In this document: positions 1 to 10,571 of the stretch, piece after piece | Position numbering within the stretch: position 1 is the first letter of the stretch | Layout: the number at the start of each line of letters is the position of its first letter | DNA from: Pseudogymnoascus destructans | Taxonomy: Eukaryota; Ascomycota; Leotiomycetes; Thelebolales; Thelebolaceae | Assembly: GCF_001641265.1 (NCBI RefSeq) | Contig: NW_020167520.1 | Coordinates: 2,046,001 to 2,110,000 of the forward strand | DNA length: 64,000 nt | Direction: 5' to 3' | Program-made: the position numbers and the translations under genes | The notes under the pieces: generated by a model | The model's database searches: none | What the model saw: only the letters and a program-made list of their open reading frames with translations | What the model was told of the DNA's origin: nothing

Positions 1-401
1 ACACACCACAGATCTTCCCTTGGAACATCACACCGGCATAGCTCCGTCCGACAGGCGTGTTTATCTCATGCGCAATGACTGGAAGGTGGTTCAAGCTCTC
101 CTCCACCAGCAGGCGGATGATGCGGTTAGAGTAGAAGATGAAGTCAGCTCGGTCTGTGTTGACATCTCTGATTATCCTATAACGCCGGCACTGTCAGCAT
201 AGGAATGCAAGGGGGCGTGGGAAGGGTATGAACTTGCGTCAGCAGTGCAATCAACTGCGGCGTCTGGGCGAGGATATGGACATTTGGGAACGAGACGGCG
301 GTGGAGACTGTGGCCTCCGGTTTACGGTTTTTGGATACGTAGTCTGGGCCTACGGCTTCTCTGTGAATGGCCTGCGTGGACTCCTTGTTGGATGCCATCA
401 T
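1..401 (-). CDS. FUR1: Uracil phosphoribosyltransferase, 5' part (gene runs off the left edge)
   Basis: Pyrimidine salvage enzyme that makes UMP from uracil and PRPP in the cytosol. Two exons are visible: exon 1 at 401-238 starts at ATG 401 (a second ATG follows at 398) and ends with the family motif FPNVHILAQTPQLIALL; exon 2 at 176-1 continues IIRDVNTDRADFIFYSNRI, then LLVEESLNHLP and ends in the GKICGV stretch that precedes the conserved IVRAGESME segment of fungal UPRTs, which lies outside the window. Joining AC at the end of exon 1 to G at 176 restores the invariant LLT-IIRD reading and requires a GC donor (see the intron entry). The N-terminal extension of about 35 residues is longer than in yeast Fur1. 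The gene is divergent from the WAPL gene at 1268, with about 870 bp between the two starts. The assignment is secure; only the missing 3' part limits it. Confidence 0.93.
177..237 (-). other. GC-AG intron in the UPRT gene
   Basis: A 61-nt intron whose donor is GCAAGT (minus strand from 237) and whose acceptor is TTATAG (ending at 177). The flanking GT at 234/235 gives the wrong phase, whereas the GC donor restores ACG (Thr) and the family sequence LLTIIRD. Apart from the C at +2, the donor matches the consensus perfectly, as is usual for GC-AG introns. Confidence 0.85.
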
Positions 402-1267
402 AGAATAGATATCGGTGCGGTAATTTGAGTGACTTGGGGTTTCTTCCTTATATTGGAAGTTGGAAACGTGATATGCGAGGTTGGATCGTAGTCACGTATA
501 CAGAGGCGGGGTCACTTCAGACGCAAATTAAGTGGTAGACGGATGGCCACTTTTTGCAAAACTGTTATCTTCAGGTCGCTGCGGGTGAGGAATGAAGGTT
601 TATTTATATTGTATGTACAGTATGACGATTGCCCCGTCTGTCACGTTGGTTGATCGCTAGGGTTTGCTGATAGGCCCGCTCGCGTGAGATTCTAGCAAGT
701 TTGATAGCTTCGAAAGTGAAGTTAATTTGATGGCCAGTATCCACATAAGTCCAGCATATTTTAGATAATCTATCCTGTGAATAGCACATCTCCCGGTTGA
801 TATTCCATATATTCTGCCCCTGACCTCAAAGTATCGAGCTGCGGGGTTCTTTGGAAGAAGCGTTATTTAGCCTTAAATATGTGGCACCCATTGTTTGCGA
901 CTTTAGCCGCATGCACGGACCACAGCGATTGTTGACCCCGTTGCGCGCTGCTGGGCCTTGTGGGGAAGGCTGAGCCAAAACTCAAGAAGCCGCCAAAGAC
1001 ATCCTCAAAGACACAGCACATCAAACGAACGTACATACGGGCCAACTTATCTGTGAGTCTGATGTGGGATTATCCAATTCTCACTATATCCTGGCCTTAA
1101 CTTATACGGAACAGTGACAGCTTTCGACGCGACCGGACTCCCGATACATCGTTCGCCATCGCATAATAGAGGGCTATTCTCATAAAGCAACGTGCTCGTG
1201 CTCATTGAGATGTTATACTTATGCTGATACATCTTTTGTGCTGGCTTCAGTAACACATGCAGGCAAG
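402..1267. promoter_or_regulatory. Divergent intergenic region between UPRT and WAPL
   Basis: About 870 bp between two divergent start codons. Only short unsupported open frames are present, so this stretch should hold both promoters and 5' UTRs. I see no strong TATA element, RNA gene or repeat. Confidence 0.5.
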
Positions 1268-4050
1268 ATGGCAACTAACAACGACACCACCTCGCGGAAA
1301 AGGTCCTTTGCGACTTACGGCAAAGCGCGACGGCGGCCTGGACCTGACTACCTGGCGCCAGCCAAAGCGTTTAAAGACGACACCGGAGGCAACAGGAGTC
1401 GCCAGTACTCTGTTCCACGCAATACAGAGCCGACCGCAGAGACCTCTATCCAGGTTCAGCCCCCGCAAGCCAGACCTTCCCCAGTCACCGATGACCCCAA
1501 CGTTTTCGACTTTCCGAGCGACAGCGATAATGGCACCTCATGCCCAGACAAGAGAAAACGCATTGCGAAACAACCCCTGGCATCCCCCAAGAGGATAAAA
1601 AAAGAGCACGTTGAGGTCAAGAAGGCGGCGACAGCAGATACGAGCAATGGCCGCGCTCCCCATACAACCCCGAAACGCAACATCTCATCCAAAGCCCGCG
1701 CTCCAAAGTCTAGCATTGTGCGCCACAGAGAGACGCGGCCCAGTGGAGAAGAAATATCAAATCCGACGAACTTGGCTTCATTATCACATGTTACCTCTGG
1801 TGCAAAGCACGGCTTACTGGGTCGAGCAAAGGCAAAACCCGATACCACCATCCGTGGCGAACCACCTTCCACGACTGCCCCCAAGAAAGATAAAGGCCAA
1901 GGAACACAGCGACATAATACATATTCCCCAACAAATGACCGATCCCAATCAATTACCTCACGTCGGAATTCTCCGGTGCCAAAATCGCCGACTAGGGGCT
2001 TCGATGCGCCGGGAACGACCACTCCCGTCCGTGACAATACGGACTCTGGCCTCGATTTCAGTGGGCGGTCAACGCCAACGGGACTCACTCCAAAAAGCGT
2101 GAAAATGTGGAATGGACTACTGGGGGATGATTTTGATGGCGTCTCCCGCCAGGCAACGAAGGACACCACCGTACAAGATAGAGGGGCGAATCGACGACTT
2201 CCAAGACGGCGATTGATAGACTCTTTCGCTGAAAAGAAGGCTTCCAAGTCCGTCCCTGCTGCCCAGCGGAGCGATATTGGCCTTAAAAGAGGGATTTCAG
2301 ACGTCCCTCCCGATACCAACCTGACGACTGACACGGATAAGCCTGCTAGCGTAGCAGTTGGGCAACCAGCCATTGTTGCGCCACAAGCACCAGGCCCAAG
2401 AATTACGTATAGCAGCCAGCGGTCAATGCTGGCAGAGCATGATCTTCTTACCAGCATTGAGCCCAGCTCATCTCAATCCCAAGACGAGGCTGCAGAAACA
2501 CCAAGGAGACGACGGGGAGCAATACCTACCTTGACGCGACTTCACAGTTTAGACGAGGATAACGAGGAAGACGATAAGCAACCCGGAGGCGGGATCCGAA
2601 CGTTCCATGAGCTGAGACAGGCGGGTGCAAACAAACGGTTCGTGGACGAGGTTGAAGACCTCAGTGAGCGAATTGGCGTGCCAACGAAGCAGCCTTCAAT
2701 GAGGCGATCCGGGTTGCTGGATCTTATCAGTAAGACGCATGATAAGGCTTTCCTGAAGAGTCTTATTTCTAACGGGATGGACCAACGGCTATTCCTTCGA
2801 CTAGGCGATGAAACAGATATTATTTCTGGCTTCATAATCGCTTCGATCCTCGTTATCTTACTCAACTCCACGGCTTCGCCGATCGCAACTTCTCACCTGC
2901 TCAACAAGGGGTTCTCGGATTTTATCAGCCGTCTTTTAAAGGTTGATGATAATATTACCTCCCTATCACAGCAGCGAAAAACGAACATGTCCAAATTGTC
3001 ACAGACGCTACTAGCACAGGAGCATAAACAACTTTTGGAGATGCAAATATGGGGGGATGTTCAACCGAAAAAGCTCTCTCCTCGCTTAGTTGCTCTTGCT
3101 TGCCTTTATTTTGTTGTCAAGCAGAATCGCGAGAGTGGTATAGCTGGAAGCATAGTTTCCGACGAAATTGCAGAAAGTCTGTTTTCGATCGTCAACCTTT
3201 ACACCGAAGAAATTTCCTGGCAGCCAACGGGACCACTTCAGTTCGCTGATCTTCATCTTACAATCTCGATTTTGGAGCTTAGTTCTCTGGGTTTGTCAAG
3301 TCGCCCTGGAGATACACCGTGGGGAGGCCGTCATCTAGCTATCGTTCGTGAAATCACACATGTGGCTCTTCGGGCTGCGCCGAGCGAGCTTTCATCAACC
3401 AAAGCCTTGGTGTTGGGCCTCGCATTGAACATCACCAACAACAATTCCCTGGCCTCAGAAATATTTTCAACAGCAGGATTCATCCATGACGCGTTCAATG
3501 CGATTCTATCAGATTCCAAACTTTTGTTGAATATGGTACCCGGAGAGAAACAATCGACATCAGTGGATGGTCTTATCCTTACGATAGGTATCATGATTAA
3601 TCTGGTCGAATGGAGCGATCGGGCAAACGAACCAACACGAGCGCTTGACAATGGAAGCTTGAGAGATGCTGTGCGGGTATTCGTGATAGGGCTGGAGAAG
3701 GCACCTGAGGTTTGTTATTATTTTCGCTCCCTTAACGACTTGTCATGCTAACATTTATACAGGTTGATTCCGTCGAGGAGGCTAACCTCAATGTAACGTT
3801 TGGTTACTTGGCTGTGCTTCTGGGGTATCTGGCCCTGACGAAAGATACTGCGCGGCAAATGCGACTTGATCTTCCTGGGCACAGTTTAAAACCTCTGATA
3901 GTGGCCGTCGATGAGTTCATTGATCACCACAGGCAGGTTGACACCCAGTCTGGGAATGGCGTAGAAGTTCAGAATTCCCAAAGCGGCCTAACAGAAAAGT
4001 TATCGCGGATGCTAGCAAGGCTGGGGACCATGGCAGAAGAATCACAATGA
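1268..4050 (+). CDS. WAPL-domain cohesin release factor (Wapl/Rad61 family)
   Basis: Nuclear protein expected to open the cohesin ring with Pds5. Exon 1 is 1268-3709 and exon 2 is 3763-4050, with a 53-nt phase-0 intron (GTTTGT..ACAG), giving 909 residues. I chose ATG 1268 (good context, AAG before it); the open frame extends upstream only through a TTG. Residues 1 to about 430 are low-complexity, basic and Ser/Pro-rich, typical of a disordered Wapl N-terminus. From about residue 440 the conserved domain begins (GGIRTFHELRQAG, LSERIGVPTKQPSMRRSGLLDL, then a run of helical repeats including LRLGDETDIISGFIIASILV). Exon 2 supplies the end of the domain (NVTFGYLAVLLGYLAL). Length and architecture fit filamentous-fungal Wapl homologues. 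A 333-residue open frame on the opposite strand inside exon 1 is a shadow. Confidence 0.88.
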
Positions 4051-4439
4051 TCTGAAGCCTATCGTCTCCTCAATATGATATATATACACTTCGACTCGGC
4101 ACATATTTACTGTCTTTTTGGCCTCGGCGTAGATAAACTGGACAGGGGGGTTAATAGGCAGCTATGAAAGAGATACCCATATAGAATTCCGGCGACGAGC
4201 AGCATGTTAAATGAATTTCCTTGGCTGCTTTCCATGCTATATAATTGTGGTTTGTTCCATCGTTACTTTTTGAGAGTGTAAGTAGTATAAATAATATTAT
4301 TGGCATTGGGTTGCATCTCGCCAGAAATATATGCAAATTAGCCATAATAGTAAGAACTTGCTGTTATGGGGCAAACTCTGTATTGCTATAATTATGATTG
4401 TGTTTTTGATGACAATAGAAGCTATTCAAACCTCGACGA
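4051..4439. other. Intergenic, 3' of WAPL
   Basis: AT-rich; only tiny open frames. It should include the WAPL 3' UTR. Nothing else is recognised. Confidence 0.5.
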
Positions 4440-5300
4440 AAAAACTAAGCTGTCGAGCAGCTGCTACGAAGTCCCTCAAGCTACACTACGTGCTCGAATG
4501 ACCGGCCGACCTTCTTGATGTGATTATCGACTGGTAGCTCAAAATTTAACCGACTTGGAGGAAATATCACTTCTTCGATACATATTAGATAAGGATGAAA
4601 GAGGATTTGCGCCCCGGCTAGCTGATGTGGAAGATATGGCGAATTTGATTTTAGAATCTCAAGGAAGACAACGCGTTAGAAAGCTCTAGGCACATCGATT
4701 TGTACAACGACGTCTAGAGTTAAAGACGCGTTTTAATCGCGTTTACGACTTTCAAAGGGCCTTATTCGAAGATCCTGGGCTTATTGGAGGCAATCGAGAA
4801 TGGGCTATAGCGATTGTTTGCATTAATAGCGAAGGTCTAGCCATCCCTCCGTTTTTGGTGGTTTGAGCTTATTGGAGGATGGTTCCGGCTAGTGGAAAAT
4901 ATGCGGGCGAAATATGGGATTTAGGATTGCGATTTCTATAACTTCGACGAAACCGGCTTGATGATGGGTGTTATTTGCCCTAGGATGGTTGTTACACGCG
5001 CTGATCGACGTGGCAGAGGCAAGGCAGTTCAGCTAGGCAATCGAGAATGGGCTATAGCGATTGTTTGCATTAATGGCGAAGGTCTAGCCATCCCTCCGTT
5101 CTTGGTGGTTTAAGGCTAGAATGGCTAACTTATAGCACTTCGATAAACACACTGCTGCTTAAGCAAAGGGTCCATATCGGATGCTAGTTCTCAATGGGCA
5201 CGAGAGTTCCGAATCGGCGGCATTCCAGGAGTATTGCAAGGCCCACAACATATGATGACTCAGCGCGGGGTACGATATACGAAGCAGCTTGTCCGTTATT
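4440..5300 (+). mobile_element. Fot1-like (pogo group, Tc1/mariner superfamily) transposase relic
   Basis: Decayed coding sequence on the plus strand, read across several frames and stops. The helix-turn-helix part survives near 4550-4770 (ILDKDERGFAPRLADVEDMA, then RFVQRRLELKTRFNRVYDFQ). Parts of the DDE domain follow near 4895-5215: YNFDETGLMMGV, VVTRADRRGRGKAVQLGNRE, then AIPPFLVV, and LVLNGHESSESAAFQEYCKA. These are the hallmark blocks of fungal Fot1 transposases, in the usual order except for one displaced 76-bp copy of the NREW segment (separate entry). No terminal inverted repeats were found, so the ends given are the limits of recognisable coding sequence. Not functional. Confidence 0.8.
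4779..4878 (+). repeat. Displaced duplicate of a transposase segment with 12-bp flanking repeats
   Basis: Positions 4789-4864 repeat 5036-5111 (76 bp, two differences). The upstream copy sits where the transposase frame should pass straight from EDPGLI to WFRLVENM, so it is an insertion. It is bordered by the same 12-mer, GCTTATTGGAGG, at 4779-4790 and 4867-4878. This looks like a templated insertion made during break repair. Confidence 0.8.
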
Positions 5301-6130
5301 CACCTTGACGTAGAGGGTGGCTTAAAAAACGAGTCTTCAAAGTCGAATATATGTCCTGTGCCTTGATAGTATACTCAAAGCTCGATGATGAGATGAAGAA
5401 AGAGGTGGGGCTTAGTAGTGCCCATGTGATTTGCTCAGGCGCAGTTTGGGCTTTCAATACATTCAGGCAGCAAAGATGCGTCAAGTATGAACGAATTAAT
5501 AATGCTTCGGTGTGTAAGTTTCCAGATCTTATAAAAAAGTTCCATGAACGATTCCAACGGTCGCAAAGTCGACGGTGAGTAGGACTGCTGCCAGTCTGAA
5601 GGGGTATCTCTTCTCGTAGTATCCTGATTAAGATACAGGATGAGCAGATTGACTTTGCGACGAACTGCATGATTCAGGCCCCAGTGCATTTAGGCCGCTG
5701 CGCGAACGCTTCAAGCCTGCAGCTTGATTTGTGTTTGACTGTCTGTCGCGTCACAGGTCGATGAAGCCATCGTGGAAGCCGTGTTCGAGTGGGATGTGAA
5801 GTAGATTGGATGGGTGATCCTTCCTGGCTAATTTTCTTCTGGGTGACTTGATGCTGAATTGAGCCAAATCAAATCCTCTAATCACCCTATACGCCTACTG
5901 CTAGCCGCGAAGCTTTCGAGCTTGAAAAGAGTGGAGAAAGTACCCCGGCAACACTATCCTCAAGGTCATAGGTTGTAATCAGAAGTGGTCATGGTCTTGG
6001 TGTCATTTGACAGCATTTTCTCCAGACAGCGATACAACGAATGTCAAGAACTACTCAGAGTCCACTTGTATTCTACACGAGATATCTTTGAGCTGGTGAA
6101 CGCTAATGGTGAGGGGCTACCCGATTCCAT
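5301..6130. other. Intergenic, probably more degraded repeat sequence
   Basis: No gene recognised. A 75-codon plus-strand frame at 5351-5578 begins with ATG but has no family I know and no supporting context; I do not call it. The stretch separates the Fot1 relic from the 3' end of the kinase-like gene. Confidence 0.4.
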
Positions 6131-7360
6131 TTAGCCCTCAACATCGGCAAACCACCTGTGCGCCAGTGCTTCACGAGCAGTAATCCTCTTAGCAGGATCA
6201 AAATTTGTCATTGCCCCAACTAGATCCATAAAGTCCTTATCGAAGCCCGGTTTCTCAACCTTCCAGAGGCGAAAAGGCTTGCGTCGGTTCTGCTCGTTGA
6301 ATCCGCTGCGGACCACCGTGAAAATCTCGCACCACAGGCTCTCGGGGCCGAGGTAGCGCAACAGCGCATCGAATGTGTCAGGTTCAGCAAAGTAAGAAAG
6401 TTGACGCTCCAGAATGATAGAAAGAGGCTCCATCTCAGGCTCTTCTATCTCTTTGGCGGAGGGGGCAAAGATGACGGTCCGGGAGAGTACGTATATACAC
6501 TAATAGGAAATATTAGTCTTATAACACTATATATACACTTGAGGGCGATGCGGAGGGAATGGCCGCAGCAAACTTACAACTATACCATAAGAAAACATGT
6601 CAGAGGGTGAATTCACGGGACCTTGGGCATGAGCCTCAGGGCTGCGCCAGAGCTGATTGCCAACCTGAGATCCCACGATGTCACTACCAGGAGGTACATA
6701 CGCAGCATCTTCGAGATCAGCAAAGCTGAACACTCTTTACAACGATATTTTCATCACCGTTCGTATAGTTAACTAGAATATTGTTTGCTTTGACATCTAT
6801 TCAGGGTCAGTGCTTTACTGTAAGCGGAATTATTCATGGTAGAGGACGTGCCCGCATGAACGATATTTTTGTCATGCAATGCTGCAAGACCACGAAGAGC
6901 ATCCCGCAGGATCCGTTTCCTTGCAGCGAGTGGTATTTCCTTCTGGGCGAGGCTGAGCAAGTGGTCGGTGGCATAGTCGTATATGAGGATCGATTGCTCG
7001 GGGATACTGTCGCGCATGAGTCGGAGATAAGAGCTGCGCTCGTGCGCAATGAGATATCTCTGCATATCGCAGGCTGGCTCAAACATCGAGGGGGGGACCT
7101 CCTTGAAGACAAACTTGTGTCCGTCATCTCTGCTGTGTTTCAAAAACGAAATAAGCCTGCTGAATGAGTGGGGACAGGGAGATAATGGAAAGCTCAATCA
7201 CGTACGAGGCAAGATAGACTTTCTCCGGTCTATTGTCTTTCTCTTGAAGCACGCAGTTAATGGTATACTGACGACCAGACTCGCTAGCCAGCCTTGAGCC
7301 TACAACTGGCTTATTTATCTTGTTTTGTGCAGGTGCAGGCATTGAATCGTGAGATTGCAT
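6131..7360 (-). pseudogene. Fungal protein-kinase-like gene with a one-base frameshift
   Basis: Belongs to an expanded Pezizomycotina family of small kinase-like proteins whose DFG position reads DLED. Four exons: 7360-7206, 7129-6852, 6796-6578 and 6499-6131. Introns are GTACGT..CAG (7130-7205), a GC-AG intron (6797-6851) and GTAAGT..TTAG (6500-6577). Visible motifs are HKFVFKEVPP (beta-3 lysine), NIVHADVKANNILVNY (catalytic loop with its Asp), DLEDAAYVPPGSDIVG, QLWRSPEAHAQGPVNSPSDM, and the C-lobe ending FDPAKRITAREALAHRWF. The summed exon length is 1021 nt, one more than a multiple of three: at plus-strand 6722-6724 (CTTTGCTGAT on the minus strand) an extra T breaks the frame between KSVQL and ADLED. 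Either a recent inactivating insertion or a sequencing error in a T run. ATG 7360 is the first in frame. Confidence 0.72.
6797..6851 (-). other. GC-AG intron in the kinase-like gene
   Basis: A 55-nt intron with donor GCACGT (from 6851) and acceptor AATAG (ending at 6797), with a CTGAC branch point about 10 nt before the acceptor. It joins G to AT to give Asp of the catalytic-loop motif HADVKANN. No GT donor nearby restores the frame. Confidence 0.7.
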
Positions 7361-7599
7361 CGTACTTTGCGACCGTACAGGTCCGGTTGAAAGGCAGGAC
7401 ACGATGACGTGAGGGAGCGGCCGAAACCTTGGAAGCTGGGTTGCTGGGCGACGTATTGCATTGAGAGTTATATGGCTTTTAAAGAGTAGTCATGAGGTCT
7501 GGAGGAAGAATTGGACGTTATTAGGTCTAACCCCAGGCATTACTACAGATGATGGGCAGGTTGTTGGTAAAACGATTTTCAAAAATATGCACATACATG

Positions 7600-9339
7600 T
7601 TATAGCGATCTCCTATTAGCCGATATTTCCTATATAGCGATAATTTTGAGGCCACGCTAGCTTTTTATATGTAATTTTTGACTCCTTTACAATACTACGA
7701 TATCGTTCCGTAATATGTAATAAAATCGTTATATTTTGTATGTGTAAAATGGCTCGGCAGGGTATTACAATTGAGCAACGGCGTGCCTTACGCCTACGCA
7801 GAAAGCCTGTATACAGTGGTTTTAGGAGACGTACGGTCATAAAGTAAGCCAGTCTACTATTTCTGAGTCCTTTAGTGCCACTTTTGAGAGGCTAGATACT
7901 GAAGCCGGAGCTGTATTAATGTCTGCCCTTCGTATCCGTTCTGGCTTTTAGCCTGAGGTCCTTTGGCATTAGCAGCTTCGAGTTGAAGCAAATAGGGCGT
8001 TTACTATAGGTGAAATCCTTCGAGAAAAGGCTCGAGAAGTCTGGCATCAACTCCCTCATTATAGGGAGAAACCTGAGCTAGAATTTAGTACTCGGTGGAA
8101 ATTTCAAGAAACGGCATGGTATTCAAGCACGATTTCAACATGGCGAAGTAGGGTCAATTCCTGATGTAGAGGAAGCGATGGAAGGGCTACGGCTTATTAC
8201 AAAGTAATATGAAGAGAAGGATATATATAACATGGATGAAACTGGATTATTCTAGCGTATGAGACCCTCGAGAGGTCTCCTTTCTCAGAGTATTCTAGGC
8301 GTCAAGAAGATAAAGCACGAATAACAGTTATTTTATGTACGAACGTAACAGGAGGAGACCGAATTCAACCTTAGTTTATTAGAAAAGCTAAAAAGCCACG
8401 AGCTTTACAAGGAATCAATATTTTAGGAATAGGAGGCAGCGTATGGAAGCATAATCCGAAAGCTTAGAATATAACAATCGTTATGGTCGAATGGCTTCAA
8501 GCTTTATATCGCCATATAGGGGGACGACAGGTTCTTCTTATGATGGATAATTTCAGTGCTTACATTACAGGAATTGAATTACACCCTCCTCCTTCGAATA
8601 TTCAAATTAAATGGCTTCCTCTAAATTCAACAAACCGTACGCAACCTTTAGATCAAGGGATTATTCAGAATTTCAAGGTCTATTACTAGCAGCAACAGCT
8701 TCTCATAATGCTCTCTTCTTTTAATAAACAAGAAGATCTATATTTAATTATCACACTTCGACATGCAATTTGATAGGCCCTTTAAGCTTGGAATACAGAT
8801 ATTACAAATCAAACGATATATAACTGTTTCCTTAAGTCAACCCTTATTTTGACTACCTAGCTGACTTCTATTCCACTATGTAAGAATATTGATATTTTAT
8901 TCTAAGATGTTATATAGGCTAGCAAAATCCGTAACGCCATGTCACTAAAAAGCTTCTTAAACCCTAATGAAGAGGTAGAAGAAGAGGATACGACTACTTA
9001 AGAAAATATGATTCTATAAGAGGTAATCCAAGAGCATTTAGGCCTTCTGACCGAAGAAGAAGGAGAAGAGCCAGAACAGCCTTTGCTAACACTATAGGAA
9101 GCTCGCTTGGCTCTTCAAGTTCTTGTAGAATATACAGAAGGATTGAACAAGCTTGGAAAATCATATTCTAGGGCCTTAGAATGCCTTACTACTGATATTA
9201 AAGCCCTAGTATCATTGAGGCAGCAGAGTATCCTAGATAGTTGGTTTACATAGTCATTTAATATAAATCACGTGTTTCTAGTATGCTGATATTTCAATTA
9301 TAACGATATTCAAGTGTTGTTAAAATTACATCGCTATAA
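7600..9339 (+). mobile_element. Pogo/Tigger-like DNA transposon relic with terminal inverted repeats
   Basis: About 1.74 kb. The ends share TTATAGCGAT (7600-7609) and its complement (9330-9339), flanked by TA-rich sequence. Inside, a plus-strand transposase is readable with many stops: N-terminus MARQGITIEQRRALRLRRK at 7748, then ILREKAREVWHQLPHYREKP near 8010, DIYNMDETGLF near 8225, and the DDE core VLLMMDNFSAYITGIE and WLPLNSTNRTQPLDQGI at 8530-8660. Stops repeatedly replace expected Trp or Gln codons (for example LF-stop-RMRPSRG and KVYY-stop-QQQ, TAG for TGG), the change expected from C-to-T mutation of CpA on the complementary strand (RIP). Dead element. Confidence 0.82.
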
Positions 9340-9729
9340 TGTCATACTGACATTCGTTGCACTCAGTTTGCTATCAAACTCAAGAGCAAACTTGGAAGCC
9401 TAGGAGCATGAACGATAGCTCTAAAAGCTCCTACGAACCTCTATGATTCATTACATGTCATCGCTCTTTAGTTACCCATAAGATTGGTTAAGTTATGACA
9501 TAATTTGTCTATGACATAATTTGTCTATAGGGGTACTCTGACCTTGGACCTCCTTTTACTTCCTATAGGCTACGAACCTAAGAGATGGTTCTATGGGATT
9601 CTCTTACGTCGACTACAGTTACCAAGCCTGGTAATCATGGAAAGTCTTGGAAAATGAGAGAACTACACTCCTTTAGCATAAATAGGATTGCCCTTTCCTT
9701 AAGAAAGGGCAAGCAGACAATACAGTAAA
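9340..9729. other. Spacer between the Tigger-like relic and the LTR element
   Basis: No gene. A perfect 16-bp tandem duplication (ATGACATAATTTGTCT) lies at 9495-9526. The last five bases, GTAAA, are the left target-site duplication of the LTR element. Confidence 0.6.
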
Positions 9730-10042
9730 TGTAAGGACACAGGGAATACGGCTCTCCGTAGGTGCATATGGGAGTGCGAGTCGGAGGTGATGCTGTATTC
9801 TATCCTATAGGTCTACTACGAAGGATACAAAAAAGATGAAAGGGGAGCTTATAGCTTCCTACCCCTTATGTACCTAAATGGGGTCCGACTCGGCTAGGCC
9901 TTAGCGTACCGGTAGATCCACTCCCGTCTGCCGCCCGAATCGACCCCGACCCTAGAACATCTATGCTGCTATACTACTATGTCGCCTATTCCGCGTTGTC
10001 TTACGGGTCCGAGGGTACCCCGTGTAAGGAGGCATCCTTACA
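9730..10042 (-). repeat. 3' LTR of the gypsy element
   Basis: 313 bp, identical to 17102-17414, with TG..CA ends. It lies immediately upstream of the antisense gene (plus strand), so its reverse strand could also supply that gene's promoter; this is inference. Confidence 0.96.
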
Positions 10043-10058
10043 TTACCCCCCCCCTTGA
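10043..10058 (-). other. Polypurine tract next to the 3' LTR
   Basis: The sense strand reads AAGGGGGGGGGTAA directly before the LTR TGTAAGG, with nine G in a row. Its position is that of the plus-strand primer. Confidence 0.8.
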
Positions 10059-10571
10059 GAGAGTGCTTTGTCCTCAAAGCGCGTGGCTCCGTGTGCCGAC
10101 CGAATGGTAGCCGAGTGTCGGTATGGTCTAGGTAGTCTTTGTTCGAAGATCGTGGTGCTGAATGCGTCCGTGGGATGGATCGCGGAGCGTGCTTTGTTCC
10201 TAATAAAAGCGGATTGTTGAGGTCCGAGTTGGCACCGTATAGTATCCAGTTGTGGTGTTGCGCGTCGCGAGTTTCTTAGTTACTGTGCGCGCGCTACTAC
10301 TCCTCAGAAATTCATTGTTCTAAGCGGTTGTTATGGAGCAACCGATTCCACCCAGGATTCGAAGGCTTCTTTTTACAACAACACCGCCTACGAACCCTCC
10401 TCCCGAATCCAGTAAGTAGCCCCTCTTGTTCGTATACTGTATACTAATCTGATTGTTTCATAGGAAACAAAACAAACCAGACGACCGAGTAGGTGATGAT
10501 TGCGCGCCGACGCGTAGGTGATAACTTCTGGGCTTGGGGCTGACGGTTTTGTAGGAAACCTTTTCGCGAAG

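Noticed and set aside
1456..2457. 333-codon open frame on the minus strand inside the WAPL first exon
   Set aside because: It lies opposite the low-complexity N-terminal coding region, matches no family and lacks its own context; a compositional shadow.
5351..5578. 75-codon frame beside the Fot1 relic
   Set aside because: No family, no intron context, lies in degraded repeat DNA.
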